Assembly (NCBI RefSeq): GCF_003852315.1
Contig: NZ_CP027762.1
Span: 5,189,501-5,253,500, forward strand
From: Pseudomonas sp. LBUM920
GTDB taxonomy: Bacteria; Pseudomonadota; Gammaproteobacteria; Pseudomonadales; Pseudomonadaceae
DNA: 64,000 bases
Direction of reading: 5' to 3'
Shown: piece by piece, positions 52,601-61,432 of the stretch
How the letters are laid out: every line of letters starts with the position of its first letter
Numbering within the stretch: the first letter of the stretch is position 1
Translations under genes and position numbers: made by a program
Notes under the pieces: generated by a model
What the model saw: only the letters and a program-made list of their open reading frames with translations
Told to the model about the DNA's origin: nothing
Database searches by the model: none

Positions 52601-54376
52601 TTACTCAGCCTTTGGCGTCTCGCGCAGACGGATGTGCAACTCGCGCAGCGCCTTGGCATCCACCACGCCCGGAGCCTGGGTCATTACGTCCGCAGCACTC
52701 TGGGTTTTCGGGAAGGCGATCACTTCACGGATCGACTGGGCGCCGGTCATCAGCATCACCAGACGGTCCAGACCGAATGCCAGGCCACCGTGCGGCGGCG
52801 CGCCGTACTTCAGGGCATCGAGCAGGAAGCCGAATTTCTCTTCCTGTTCGGCTTCGTTGATGCCCAACAGGCGGAACACCGCTTGTTGCATTTCTTTGCG
52901 GTGGATACGGATCGAACCGCCACCCAGCTCGGTGCCGTTCAAGACCATGTCATAGGCACGCGACAGCGCGCCTGCCGGGTTGGCTTCCAACTCTTCAGGC
53001 GAGCACTTCGGCGCAGTGAACGGGTGGTGCAAGGCGCTGAAGCTGCCGTCGTCGTTCTCTTCGAACATCGGGAAGTCGACGACCCACATCGGTGCCCACT
53101 TGCAGGTCAGCAGGTCCAGGTCGTGGCCCAGCTTGATCCGCAGCGCGCCCAGGGCTTCGCTGACGATCTTGGCTTTGTCGGCGCCGAAGAACACGATGTC
53201 GCCGTCGACCGCACCAACGCGATCGAGGATCGCGTTCAGGTTGTCCAGCGGAATGTTCTTCACGATCGGCGATTGCAGACCGTCAACGCCATTGGCGCGC
53301 TCGTTGACTTTGATGTACGCCAGGCCCTTGGCACCGTAGATGCCGACGAACTTGGTGTAGTCGTCGATCTGCTTGCGCGGCATGCTCGCGCCGCCAGGCA
53401 CGCGCAGGGCGGCGATGCGGCATTTAGGGTCGTTGGCCGGGCCGCTGAACACCTTGAAGTCAACTTCCTTGAGCTGGTCGGCCACGTCTACCAGTTCCAG
53501 CGGGATACGTAGGTCTGGCTTGTCGGAACCGTAGCGGCGCATGGCCTCTTCGAAGGTCATGTGCGGGAACTCGCCGAATTCCAGGTCCAGCACTTCCTTG
53601 AACAGGTTGCGGATCATTTGTTCGGTCAGGCCCATGATCTCTTTTTCATCGAGGAAGCTGGTCTCGATGTCGATCTGGGTGAATTCCGGCTGGCGGTCGG
53701 CGCGCAGGTCTTCGTCGCGAAAGCACTTGGCGATCTGGTAGTAACGGTCGAAGCCGGCCACCATCAGCAGTTGCTTGAACAGTTGCGGCGATTGCGGCAA
53801 GGCGAAGAAGGAACCGGCGTGGGTACGGCTCGGCACCAGGTAGTCACGCGCGCCTTCCGGAGTGGCCCGGGTGAGGATCGGCGTTTCGACGTCGAGGAAG
53901 CCGTTTTCGTCGAGGAAGCGGCGGATGCTGGTGGTCATGCGCGAACGCAGGCGCAGCTTCTCGGCCATTTCCGGACGACGCAGGTCCAGGAAGCGGTAGC
54001 GCAGGCGAGTTTCTTCGCCGACGTCGGAGTATTCGTTGAGCGGGAACGGCGGGGTTTCCGACTCGTTCAGCACTTCGAGCTCGTAGCCCAGCACTTCAAT
54101 CGCGCCGGACGCCATGTTCGCGTTCACGGCACCGGCCGGACGCAGGCGAACCTTACCGGTAATTTTCACAACATATTCGCTGCGCACGCGGTCGGCGGCG
54201 GCGAAGCTTTCAGCGCGGTCCGGATCGAACACCACCTGGGCCAGACCATCACGATCACGGATATCGAGGAAGATCACCCCGCCGTGGTCACGGCGACGGT
54301 GAACCCATCCGCACAGGGTGATTTCCTGACCATCCAGGGTCTCGTTCAGTTGGCCGCAATAGTGGCTGCGCATCAT
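52601..54376 (-). CDS. aspS: Aspartyl-tRNA synthetase
   Basis: This 591-aa class II synthetase charges tRNA-Asp and probably tRNA-Asn, as in pseudomonads with a transamidation route. OB fold (LCGWVHRRRDHGGVIFLD), motif 2 (CFRDEDLRADRQPEFTQIDIE) and motif 3 (GLAFGLDRLVMLMTG) are present with the bacterial GAD insert. Start MMRSHYCGQLNETLDG matches relatives; an upstream leader is rejected. Confidence 0.96.
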   Translation of the reverse strand: MMRSHYCGQLNETLDGQEITLCGWVHRRRDHGGVIFLDIRDRDGLAQVVFDPDRAESFAAADRVRSEYVVKITGKVRLRPAGAVNANMASGAIEVLGYELEVLNESETPPFPLNEYSDVGEETRLRYRFLDLRRPEMAEKLRLRSRMTTSIRRFLDENGFLDVETPILTRATPEGARDYLVPSRTHAGSFFALPQSPQLFKQLLMVAGFDRYYQIAKCFRDEDLRADRQPEFTQIDIETSFLDEKEIMGLTEQMIRNLFKEVLDLEFGEFPHMTFEEAMRRYGSDKPDLRIPLELVDVADQLKEVDFKVFSGPANDPKCRIAALRVPGGASMPRKQIDDYTKFVGIYGAKGLAYIKVNERANGVDGLQSPIVKNIPLDNLNAILDRVGAVDGDIVFFGADKAKIVSEALGALRIKLGHDLDLLTCKWAPMWVVDFPMFEENDDGSFSALHHPFTAPKCSPEELEANPAGALSRAYDMVLNGTELGGGSIRIHRKEMQQAVFRLLGINEAEQEEKFGFLLDALKYGAPPHGGLAFGLDRLVMLMTGAQSIREVIAFPKTQSAADVMTQAPGVVDAKALRELHIRLRETPKAE

Positions 54377-54483
54377 GATAGTGGTTTCACTTCTCGTAAT
54401 TCGAATTTCGGTGGAGGCTCGCCTCGTCACCGTACAGTTAAGCAGGGGACGGATAATGCAGGAGCCTGCGCGTAGAGTTCAAC

Positions 54484-54705
54484 TCAGTCTGCTTTGTCGC
54501 CGCCCGCCAGATTCTTCTTGGCGCCGGTCTTGAAGTCGGTCTCGTACCAGCCACCGCCGCTCAGGCGAAAGCCCGGCATGGACAACATCTTCTTCAGCTC
54601 AGGTGCCTGGCAGGCAGGGCAATCGACCAGCGGCGCTGCGCTGATTTTCTGAATGGCTTCCAACTGATGACCACAGGAAGCACATTGATAATCGTACATG
54701 GGCAT
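54484..54705 (-). CDS. FmdB-family zinc ribbon protein
   Basis: This 73-aa protein has two CXXC pairs (YQCASCGHQ and VDCPACQAP) forming a zinc ribbon, and a GGGWYETDF tail common to this family. Its role is unknown. It lies upstream of aspS in the same direction. Confidence 0.88.
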   Translation of the reverse strand: MPMYDYQCASCGHQLEAIQKISAAPLVDCPACQAPELKKMLSMPGFRLSGGGWYETDFKTGAKKNLAGGDKAD

Positions 54706-54873
54706 GGAGATGTCTCGGCGATCAGATCATTACTGCGCTGCACCCGCCCTGTGGGTAAAGACCCGGCACGCGCAGCAAAGCGCGGGATTATATCTGGTAA
54801 ATCGAAGCAGCGCAGCCGGCTTTCTGCCCCAGGCCTTGCCCGCCAGGTAGCGGGCCGGCCCGGTGCCACCTGA

Positions 54874-55215
54874 CTAGTCAGGGTGGTGCGACGCCGTATT
54901 GCCTTTTAATACGTGAACCACGCATACCACCCTGACCAAGCCACTGAAGTTCTTCACTCCTCCGTACCGCAAATGCACTTCCCGATCGACATAAGACAGC
55001 AATGCGCTGACTGAGCAGGCATTGAGCCTGGCTATCTCCGTGAGGATATTCCAATAGATCTGCTCAAGCCGCAGGCACGTGGAAAACCCGTTGAGCCTGA
55101 CCGACCGGGACAATGGCTTGGCCAGTCCCATATCGAAGCCTTTAGCGAAAGGATCGACTTTTATCTTATGAAAACCGCAGGTTTCCATCACTCCACTACC
55201 CACTCCGCGTGACAT
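54874..55215 (-). CDS. Ribbon-helix-helix domain protein
   Basis: This 113-aa protein carries a ribbon-helix-helix-like core (SVRLNGFSTCLRLEQIYWNI, then LTEIARLNACSVSALLSYVD), which suggests DNA binding. ATG 55215 has a GGAG-containing stretch upstream; a second ATG at 55188 is possible. A longer frame reaches 55380 but lacks a convincing start. Function unknown. Confidence 0.68.
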   Translation of the reverse strand: MSRGVGSGVMETCGFHKIKVDPFAKGFDMGLAKPLSRSVRLNGFSTCLRLEQIYWNILTEIARLNACSVSALLSYVDREVHLRYGGVKNFSGLVRVVCVVHVLKGNTASHHPD

Positions 55216-55408
55216 ACACCTGACACTCCATTGCCAAACAGCAGCCCATGGGTTTCTCCCATCGGACAGTGGCCCTATAAAACAGCAGGACGTGCCAGGC
55301 AGCCAGAAGACGCGGAGTCGATAGTCGTAGGACAACGCCAGGAAGCGCAGAGAAACAAGCGAGCGGCGCCAGGACGGCACCGCTCGGTTTGCTTTTGGGG
55401 CTGGAGCG

Positions 55409-55882
55409 TTACTGATTTTCGAGCAGGGAACGCAGCATCCACGCCGTTTTTTCGTGGACTTGCATACGCTGGGTCAGCAGATCGGCGGTCGGCTCATCGC
55501 TGACCTTATCGAGCAACGGGAAGATACCGCGCGCGGTGCGGGTCACGGCTTCCTGGCCCGCCACCAATTGCTTGATCATCTCTTCTGCGCTGGGCACACC
55601 CTCTTCTTCCTTGATCGAAGACAGACGGGCGTAGATCGAATAGGCACCCGGCGCCGGGAAACCCAGGGCACGAATACGCTCGGCAATGGAGTCCACTGCC
55701 AACGCCAGTTCGTTGTACTGCTCTTCAAACATCAAGTGCAGCGTACGAAACATGGGGCCCGTGACGTTCCAATGGAAGTTGTGGGTCTTCAAATACAGTA
55801 CATAGGTATCGGACAGCAGCCGTGAAAGCCCATCGACGATGGATTTACGATCTTCTTCACTGATACCAATATCGATTGCCAT
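55409..55882 (-). CDS. Dps-like ferritin
   Basis: This 157-aa four-helix-bundle protein forms iron-storing, DNA-protecting shells. Ferroxidase-type residues lie in HNFHWNVTGPMFRTLHLMFE and AVDSIAERIRALG. ATG 55882 is preceded by AAGGGG; an upstream in-frame start would add ten residues. Same order (near aspS) as in P. aeruginosa PA0962. Confidence 0.92.
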   Translation of the reverse strand: MAIDIGISEEDRKSIVDGLSRLLSDTYVLYLKTHNFHWNVTGPMFRTLHLMFEEQYNELALAVDSIAERIRALGFPAPGAYSIYARLSSIKEEEGVPSAEEMIKQLVAGQEAVTRTARGIFPLLDKVSDEPTADLLTQRMQVHEKTAWMLRSLLENQ

Positions 55883-56337
55883 GTTTTTCCCCTTCAATTG
55901 ACGAGCATTCATTGATCAGGTGCAGGACCACTCTAGCAAGAGTGCAGGCTGTGTGCAGCCCGACACACGCAACTGGCGTGCGGCAAATCGCCCCGCTGCA
56001 TGACAGGCTTGCAACACCCAGCGGTCCCCGTTCAATCGGCGGCGCGCAGGCCTCAGCCTTGAGTAAGAAAACGCCCGAAATGCCGCCGAAAAACTCCGCA
56101 CCTGTCTAGGACAAGTGTTTGAAGCAGAAATGCCATCGCGCCTGCAACACCCCGAAATGCTTGATTTGAGTAGGCACAGCCTTTGCTGTTAAATAGACGG
56201 CGTGTGGTTGCCGTTAATTTGCGCGGCGCACCACATAGGCTGATACCCGTGCACGTGCCCAACGCCTCCCATTGTTCAGAAGCGAACCGTGCCCGTCAGC
56301 TCTTCCTTGTGATCCTTCTTAACGTGAGTTAATCAAA
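55883..56337. other. 455-bp divergent intergenic region
   Basis: No gene is seen. The region must promote both the Dps-like gene and the cold-shock fusion; a promoter for the latter is listed at 56166-56194. Confidence 0.65.
56166..56194 (+). promoter_or_regulatory. Sigma-70 promoter of the membrane cold-shock gene
   Basis: TTGAGT and TTAAAT are separated by 17 bases, with TG just before the -10. Transcription near 56201 would leave a leader of about 137 bases, typical for cold-shock mRNAs. Confidence 0.6.
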
Positions 56338-56940
56338 ATGTTGAAAATCGTCCACCTGCTAACGGGCGTTGCAGCGTTGCTGCTGTCCTTTATACCGAGC
56401 TTGCAACAGGGAAGCCCTCCCTACCTGGAACAACACGACGCTCTGTACCTGGCTTTGTTCGGCCTTCTTAACCTGACGCTGGCACCGGTGATCCCGTACT
56501 GGAACAAAGGCACACGTCATCAACTGCAAAACCTGGTCAGCGCGCTGCTGGTACTGACCGTTGTCGTTCAAACCCTCACCCTCCTGGCACCTATGCCTGA
56601 AGTCGGCGGCCACCCGGCTATCCTGCTCAGCCTGGTGATTGCTGTGGTCGCTATCGTTCTTCACCTGGCCATCAGCTTCTACCGTTCGTCTCCAGCGGCA
56701 GCCACGCAAAACTACGACATGACCAACCGGGATACCGGTACCGTGAAGTGGTTCAACACATCCAAGGGCTTCGGCTTTATTTCCCGCGATTCGGGCGACG
56801 ATATCTTCGTCCACTTCCGGGCCATCCGTGGCGAAGGTCACCGCGTTCTGGTCGAAGGCCAGCGCGTGGAGTTCTCCGTCATGAACCGTGACAAAGGCCT
56901 GCAAGCCGAAGACGTGATCGCGGCATTGCCGCGTCGCTGA
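56338..56940 (+). CDS. Membrane-anchored cold-shock domain protein
   Basis: This 200-aa protein begins with about four hydrophobic helices (residues 3-22, 34-54, 63-86, 96-117) and ends in a complete cold-shock domain (131-198) with RNP1 KGFGFIS and RNP2 DIFVHF. The membrane part is unlike the DUF1294 domain that usually accompanies such fusions, and it comes first. It should hold an RNA-binding domain at the inner membrane. The ribosome-binding site is weak. Confidence 0.86.
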   Translation: MLKIVHLLTGVAALLLSFIPSLQQGSPPYLEQHDALYLALFGLLNLTLAPVIPYWNKGTRHQLQNLVSALLVLTVVVQTLTLLAPMPEVGGHPAILLSLVIAVVAIVLHLAISFYRSSPAAATQNYDMTNRDTGTVKWFNTSKGFGFISRDSGDDIFVHFRAIRGEGHRVLVEGQRVEFSVMNRDKGLQAEDVIAALPRR

Positions 56941-56954
56941 TACTTTCTCGGCGC

Positions 56955-56995
56955 AAAAAAACCGCGATCCAGCCTGGCTGGGTCGCGGTTTTTTT
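56955..56995. terminator. Bidirectional terminator
   Basis: ACCGCGATCCAGC and GCTGGGTCGCGGT pair with A7 and T7 flanks between the convergent cold-shock fusion and slyX. Confidence 0.92.
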
Positions 56996-57005
56996 ATGGC
57001 GCGCC

Positions 57006-57212
57006 CTAATAATGTGGCGGCGGCGCTTCTTCTTCGGATGACTCGAACTGGCCACCCATTTCTTCCTGACGCTTGAGCAGCGCCGTCATCTGCAGCTGCA
57101 GGCGCTCTACCGCCCGCTGCTGGGTGACCAGAATGTCATTGAGGGTCTCGATGGTGTCGTCCTGAAAGGCCAGGCGGCTTTCCAGGTCGGTGACGCGGTC
57201 TTGCAGATCCAT
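57006..57212 (-). CDS. slyX: SlyX family protein
   Basis: This 68-aa protein is mostly coiled coil (VTDLESRLAFQDDTIETLND) and ends PPPHY, typical for SlyX. Its function is unknown. It lies three bases after the HIT gene. Confidence 0.92.
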   Translation of the reverse strand: MDLQDRVTDLESRLAFQDDTIETLNDILVTQQRAVERLQLQMTALLKRQEEMGGQFESSEEEAPPPHY

Positions 57213-57215
57213 AAT

Positions 57216-57641
57216 TCAGTCCTGGCTAAAGATGAAGCCGGCAGGCAATAAAGCGCGCAGTCGGGTGCGTATCGCCGTTACTTGCTCTTCGGTGTACGGT
57301 CGGGCCGGATGTTTGCCCCACACCGGTGCAGGCCAGGCGGCGTCATCACGCTTGCGCACGATCACATGCACGTGCAACTGGCTGACAACGTTACCCAGCG
57401 CACCAATGTTCATCTTGTCGGCTGCCAACCCTTCGTTCAATAACGCCGCCAGGGCCGTGGTTTCCTGCCACAAGGTGTGCTGATCGGCGACATCCAGCTG
57501 AAACACTTCACTGATACCGTCAATGCGCGGCACCAGGATGAACCATGGGTAATTCGAGTCATTGGACAGCAGCAGGCGGCAGAGCGGGAAGTCCCCAATA
57601 GCCAGTGTGTCTTGTTGCAGGCGTTGGTCTAAGGCGAACAC
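57216..57641 (-). CDS. HIT domain protein
   Basis: This 141-aa nucleotide-binding protein of the histidine-triad superfamily has the motif QLHVHVIVR, where the first of the usual three His is Gln. Starts at GTG. Substrate unknown; order with slyX is conserved in Pseudomonas (PA0959-PA0960). Confidence 0.85.
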   Translation of the reverse strand: MFALDQRLQQDTLAIGDFPLCRLLLSNDSNYPWFILVPRIDGISEVFQLDVADQHTLWQETTALAALLNEGLAADKMNIGALGNVVSQLHVHVIVRKRDDAAWPAPVWGKHPARPYTEEQVTAIRTRLRALLPAGFIFSQD

Positions 57642-58383
57642 GCGGGCACTCCGTTTGGCAGGTCAATTTCAGGTGCCCAGCATACCTTTGAATGCGCAAC
57701 GCTTCACGGCGAATGCGGAAAGCCTGGATGCATGCGGATAAAAAACTTGCACCCTTTAGAGGCAGGCGAATATTTGAGCTACGCTAAATCGGGCCTCGAC
57801 GGGATGCACCAAAATGACCCACCTGTGCTTCAAAGGGATCCGCCGATTACCCACTCATGGGGGTCAACCGGTAACGTTTTTCTCTGGCACAGGATTTAGG
57901 TACGTCTTCACAGGTGTAACACCTGGACGTCAAGCCCAAATCGAACGGCGTAAAAAGCCCGTGCTTATGCGGTTTTTACACTCCCGTAACGTTTTTCACG
58001 AAAAAATGACATTCGGTTACCGCTTTGTGCACGCTTGTTGCATTCACCCCACTATCGTCGGCAACGACACCCGTTTGGAAGCAGGTGTTTCGCGATAAAA
58101 ACACAAGCGATTGAGTGCGTATCACGGAAGATTTCAAACTTCGAAAGCGGTCTGAAAACAGCACTTAAGTTGTCAGCCTGGTGACAATCGGGCTGTGAAT
58201 TTGCGACATGGAAATAGCAATTTACGACAGCCTCGTAAAGAAGCTGAAAGGATAGATGGGTAAGTATCGTCAATAGGGTCCGCGTGATATAACTTTGCGC
58301 CGACACAAAAAAGAAAGAGCCGCCCAGATAAAAATACAGGTGGGACGGCAGTACTCTTCCTAAAACCAAAGGAGCAAATCACG
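57642..58383. other. 742-bp region upstream of the porin gene
   Basis: I support no protein gene here: the longest open frame (57814-58098) has AT-rich third positions unlike its neighbours. It contains a 12-base direct repeat GTAACGTTTTTC at 57871 and 57986, and the palindrome listed at 57911-57925. It may include a long leader, an sRNA or multiple operators. Confidence 0.6.
57911..57925. promoter_or_regulatory. Palindrome CAGGTGT-A-ACACCTG
   Basis: A perfect 7-1-7 inverted repeat between the two GTAACGTTTTTC copies, upstream of the porin; operator-like, regulator unknown. Confidence 0.45.
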
Positions 58384-59655
58384 ATGCGCGTGATGAAGTG
58401 GAGCATGATCGCCCTGGCTGTTTCAGCAGGCACCTCGCAGTTCGCAATGGCGTCCGCCCAGGACGATTCCAAGGGCTTTGTTGAAGACAGTACTTTCAGC
58501 ATCAACACTCGCTTGCTGAACTTCAGCCGCGACTTCCGTAACAACGACACCGGCAAAAGCCGTGTAGACGAAACCGGCCTGGGCTTCAACGGCCTGTTCC
58601 AGTCGGGCTACACCCAAGGCACCATCGGCGTCGGTGTTGATGTCATCGGCCTGCTGGGCGTGAAACTCGACAGCGGCAAGGGTCGTTCGGGCACTGGCCT
58701 GTTCCCTACCGGTGCAGACGGCCGCGCGCAAGACGACTACTCCAAAGGCGGCGGCGCTGTTAAGTTCCGCATCTCCGACACCGTGCTCAAAGTCGGCGAC
58801 CAGTACACCACCGCGCCGGTATTCGCCTCCGATGACAGCCGCTTGCTGCCAGAGCTGCCGCAAGGTATCTCGATCACCAGCAACGAGATCAAGGGCCTGA
58901 AACTTGAAGGTGGTCACTTCACCTCGAGCGTGGCACAAGCACAGACTTACCGTGACAGCCTGGGCCTGACCAAAACCGACTTCATCGGCGGTGTCTACGC
59001 CCTGACTCCAGAAGTCAGCGCCAGCCTCTACTACGCGAAGACTGAAGACTACTGGAAGAAAACCTACGCCAACCTGAACTGGACTCACGCGCTGAGCAAC
59101 GAACAGTCCCTGGCCGTTGACTTCAACATCTACAGCACCAAGAGCGACGGCGCCGGCCTGCAACGCGCAGAAAAAGACGGCACCACCAAACTGGACAACC
59201 GTGCCTACAGCTTGCAAGGCGCGTACACCATCCAGGCTCACACGTTCACCCTGGCCTACCAGAAAGTCAGCGGTGACGGTGACTACGGCTACGGCGTAGA
59301 CGGCGGCGGCACGATTTTCCTGGCCAACTCCATCGCCCGTTCCGACTTCAACGCAGAAGACGAAAAATCGTTCCAGGCTCGTTATGACCTGAACATGGCC
59401 ACCTTCGGCGTGCCGGGCCTGAGCTTCATGACTCGCTACGTCAAAGGTACCGGCGCTAATACCGCAGAGACCTCCAACGGCAAAGAGTGGGAACGTGACA
59501 TCGAAGCCAAGTACGTGATTCAGAGCGGTCCAGCAAAAGACCTGAGCCTGCGCGTGCGTCAAGCGACCTATCGTTCGTCTGATGGCGTGTACTACGGTTC
59601 GGCGTCTATCGACGAACTGCGTCTGATCGCGCAATACCCGTTGAACATCTTGTAA
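58384..59655 (+). CDS. OprD-family porin
   Basis: This 423-aa outer-membrane channel has a signal peptide (1-24), then the OprD-type start GFVEDSTFSINTRLLNFSRDF and an 18-strand barrel with repeats such as VGDQYTTAPVFASDDSRLLP and the TYRDSLGLTKTDF loop. The family takes up basic amino acids or small carboxylates; substrate not deducible. AAGGAG precedes the ATG. Position matches P. aeruginosa oprD beside PA0959. Confidence 0.9.
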   Translation: MRVMKWSMIALAVSAGTSQFAMASAQDDSKGFVEDSTFSINTRLLNFSRDFRNNDTGKSRVDETGLGFNGLFQSGYTQGTIGVGVDVIGLLGVKLDSGKGRSGTGLFPTGADGRAQDDYSKGGGAVKFRISDTVLKVGDQYTTAPVFASDDSRLLPELPQGISITSNEIKGLKLEGGHFTSSVAQAQTYRDSLGLTKTDFIGGVYALTPEVSASLYYAKTEDYWKKTYANLNWTHALSNEQSLAVDFNIYSTKSDGAGLQRAEKDGTTKLDNRAYSLQGAYTIQAHTFTLAYQKVSGDGDYGYGVDGGGTIFLANSIARSDFNAEDEKSFQARYDLNMATFGVPGLSFMTRYVKGTGANTAETSNGKEWERDIEAKYVIQSGPAKDLSLRVRQATYRSSDGVYYGSASIDELRLIAQYPLNIL

Positions 59656-59700
59656 TTGCCAGTTTGATTACAACGATGGCTTAAGGCCTCGGCCTTAAAT

Positions 59701-59740
59701 AAAAAGCCGCTCCCCTGTTTACAAGGGAGCGGCTTTTTTA
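59701..59740 (+). terminator. Terminator of the porin gene
   Basis: AAAAAGCCGCTCCC and GGGAGCGGCTTTTTT form a strong stem with T-run, 46 bases after the stop. Confidence 0.94.
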
Positions 59741-59844
59741 TTGCAGTTTTATTTCGCTGAAAAAATAACTAGCAAGCTAACTAACGAGGTTAACGGCGCG
59801 CATTGAACCTGACCATTCGGCCAAGTTCGATACACTGCGCTTAG

Positions 59845-60687
59845 TTATTTCGCAGCCGGTTCCTGCATCACGCGGATAACGCGCTGTGGAAACGGAATAT
59901 CAATGCCCGCGCCTTTCAAGCGATCACGCGACAGTTCATTAAGCATGAACACCACGTCCCAGTAATCGGAAGTCTTGGTCCAGCAACGCAAAGACACCGT
60001 GATCGAACTGTCGCCCAACGTCGACACCACCGCCACCGCTGCTGGGTCTGTCAGCACGCGCGGGTCTTTCGCCAGTTCCAGCAGCACTTCACGGGCTTTC
60101 TGCAAGTCGGCTTCGTAGTCGACACCCACGTCGAACACTACCTTGCGGGTAGGCTGGCGGTTGGTGTTGGTGATGATGCCGTTGGACAGGATGCCGTTAG
60201 GCACAATCACGGTTTTGTTGTCGCCGGTACGCAGCACGGTGTGGAAGATCTGAATACTGTCGACCGTCCCGGACGTGCCTTGAGCCTCGATCCAGTCGCC
60301 GATGCGGAACGGGCGGAACAGCAGAATCAGCACGCCGCCGGCGAAGTTGGCCAGGCTGCCTTGCAACGCCAGGCCGATAGCCAGGGTGGCCGCACCGATG
60401 GCGGCGACGAACGAGGTGGTTGCCACGCCGATCATCGAGGCCACGCTGACAATCAGCATGACTTTCAATGCGATGTTGGCAAGGCTGGTGATGAAGTGCT
60501 GCAGCGCCAGGTCCGCATTGCGAATGGCCAGCAAGCGCCCTACGCGGTGGGTAAATACGTTGATCAGCCACCAGCCAATGGCCAGGGTTATCACTGCCAG
60601 CAACACCCGGCTGCCGTATTCCATAATCATCGGGATCCAGGACTGCGAGGTCTTGATCAGGTGATCCACTTCAGCGTTCAAATCCAT
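59845..60687 (-). CDS. mscS: Small-conductance mechanosensitive channel
   Basis: This 280-aa MscS-type channel has three membrane helices; the pore helix shows the Gly/Ala pattern GAATLAIGLALQGSLANFAGG. The beta domain (FRPFRIGDWIEAQGTSGTV, VPNGILSNGIITN) and C-terminal vestibule complete it. It releases osmolytes on hypo-osmotic shock. Convergent with the porin. Confidence 0.92.
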   Translation of the reverse strand: MDLNAEVDHLIKTSQSWIPMIMEYGSRVLLAVITLAIGWWLINVFTHRVGRLLAIRNADLALQHFITSLANIALKVMLIVSVASMIGVATTSFVAAIGAATLAIGLALQGSLANFAGGVLILLFRPFRIGDWIEAQGTSGTVDSIQIFHTVLRTGDNKTVIVPNGILSNGIITNTNRQPTRKVVFDVGVDYEADLQKAREVLLELAKDPRVLTDPAAVAVVSTLGDSSITVSLRCWTKTSDYWDVVFMLNELSRDRLKGAGIDIPFPQRVIRVMQEPAAK

Positions 60688-60743
60688 CTATCTTCTCCTG
60701 TTGCGCGGATGTGCGGCTTGATTGACTGCCATAAAACGCAAAT

Positions 60744-60759
60744 GAGCCCCGTGGGGCTC
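60744..60759 (-). terminator. Hairpin after yajQ
   Basis: GAGCCCC-GT-GGGGCTC follows the yajQ stop; the T-rich stretch on the minus strand is short. Confidence 0.55.
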
Positions 60760-60823
60760 AAGTGTAGGCACAGACTCTGGGGCGTGGGACGTCAAAAACA
60801 CCCGCAGGTTCCGCAAAGTGCCA

Positions 60824-61309
60824 TCAGTCGCGGAAGTTATTGAACTGCAGCGGCATGTCGAAAGTCTTGGCGCGCAGGGCCGCGATTGCCTCTTGCAGAT
60901 CGTCACGCTTCTTGCCGGTCACGCGAACCTGTTCACCCTGGATGGCGGCCTGGACTTTCAGCTTGGCATCCTTGATATGCGCGACGATCTTCTTCGCCAG
61001 CTCTTTGTCGATGCCTTCCTTGAGCACGGCTTCCTGCTTCATCAGCTTGCCGGAGGCGTAGGCGTCCTTGACTTCAAGGCACTGCACGTCGATCTTGCGC
61101 TTGACCAGGGCCAGCTTGAGAATCTCGATCATCGCTTCCAGCTGGAAATCGGCTTCAGCGGTCAGGTTGACGGTCAGTTCCTTTTCCTTGAACTCGAAGC
61201 TGCCCTTGCCTTTCAAGTCATAGCGGCGGTCCAATTCCTTGACGGCGTTCTCGACGGCGTTGGTGACTTCGTGTTTGTCCAGTTCGGATACCACGTCGAA
61301 CGAAGGCAT
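60824..61309 (-). CDS. yajQ: YajQ family nucleotide-binding protein
   Basis: This 161-aa protein begins MPSFDVVSELDKHEV and ends MPLQFNNFRD, the ends of YajQ. Some relatives bind c-di-GMP and modulate transcription. It is divergent from the panE-like gene. Confidence 0.93.
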   Translation of the reverse strand: MPSFDVVSELDKHEVTNAVENAVKELDRRYDLKGKGSFEFKEKELTVNLTAEADFQLEAMIEILKLALVKRKIDVQCLEVKDAYASGKLMKQEAVLKEGIDKELAKKIVAHIKDAKLKVQAAIQGEQVRVTGKKRDDLQEAIAALRAKTFDMPLQFNNFRD

Positions 61310-61432
61310 GTCATTTCTCCAATATAAGGGGCGGGCTCAGTAGAGATGGAGCGCGCCCAAGCTAAAATGCCGAGGCATTATAGCGGTTCTTTCGAGCTGT
61401 TCACTGTGAGCGACCCTACGGAGCAAAAACTC

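Noticed and set aside
57814..58098. 94-aa open frame upstream of the porin
   Set aside because: Third codon positions are not GC-rich, unlike every real gene here, and it overlaps the repeats and palindrome of the leader.
58308..58315. Hfq/Crc-like motif AAAAAGAA before the porin
   Set aside because: It lies about 70 bases before the start codon, too far for the usual translational repression.
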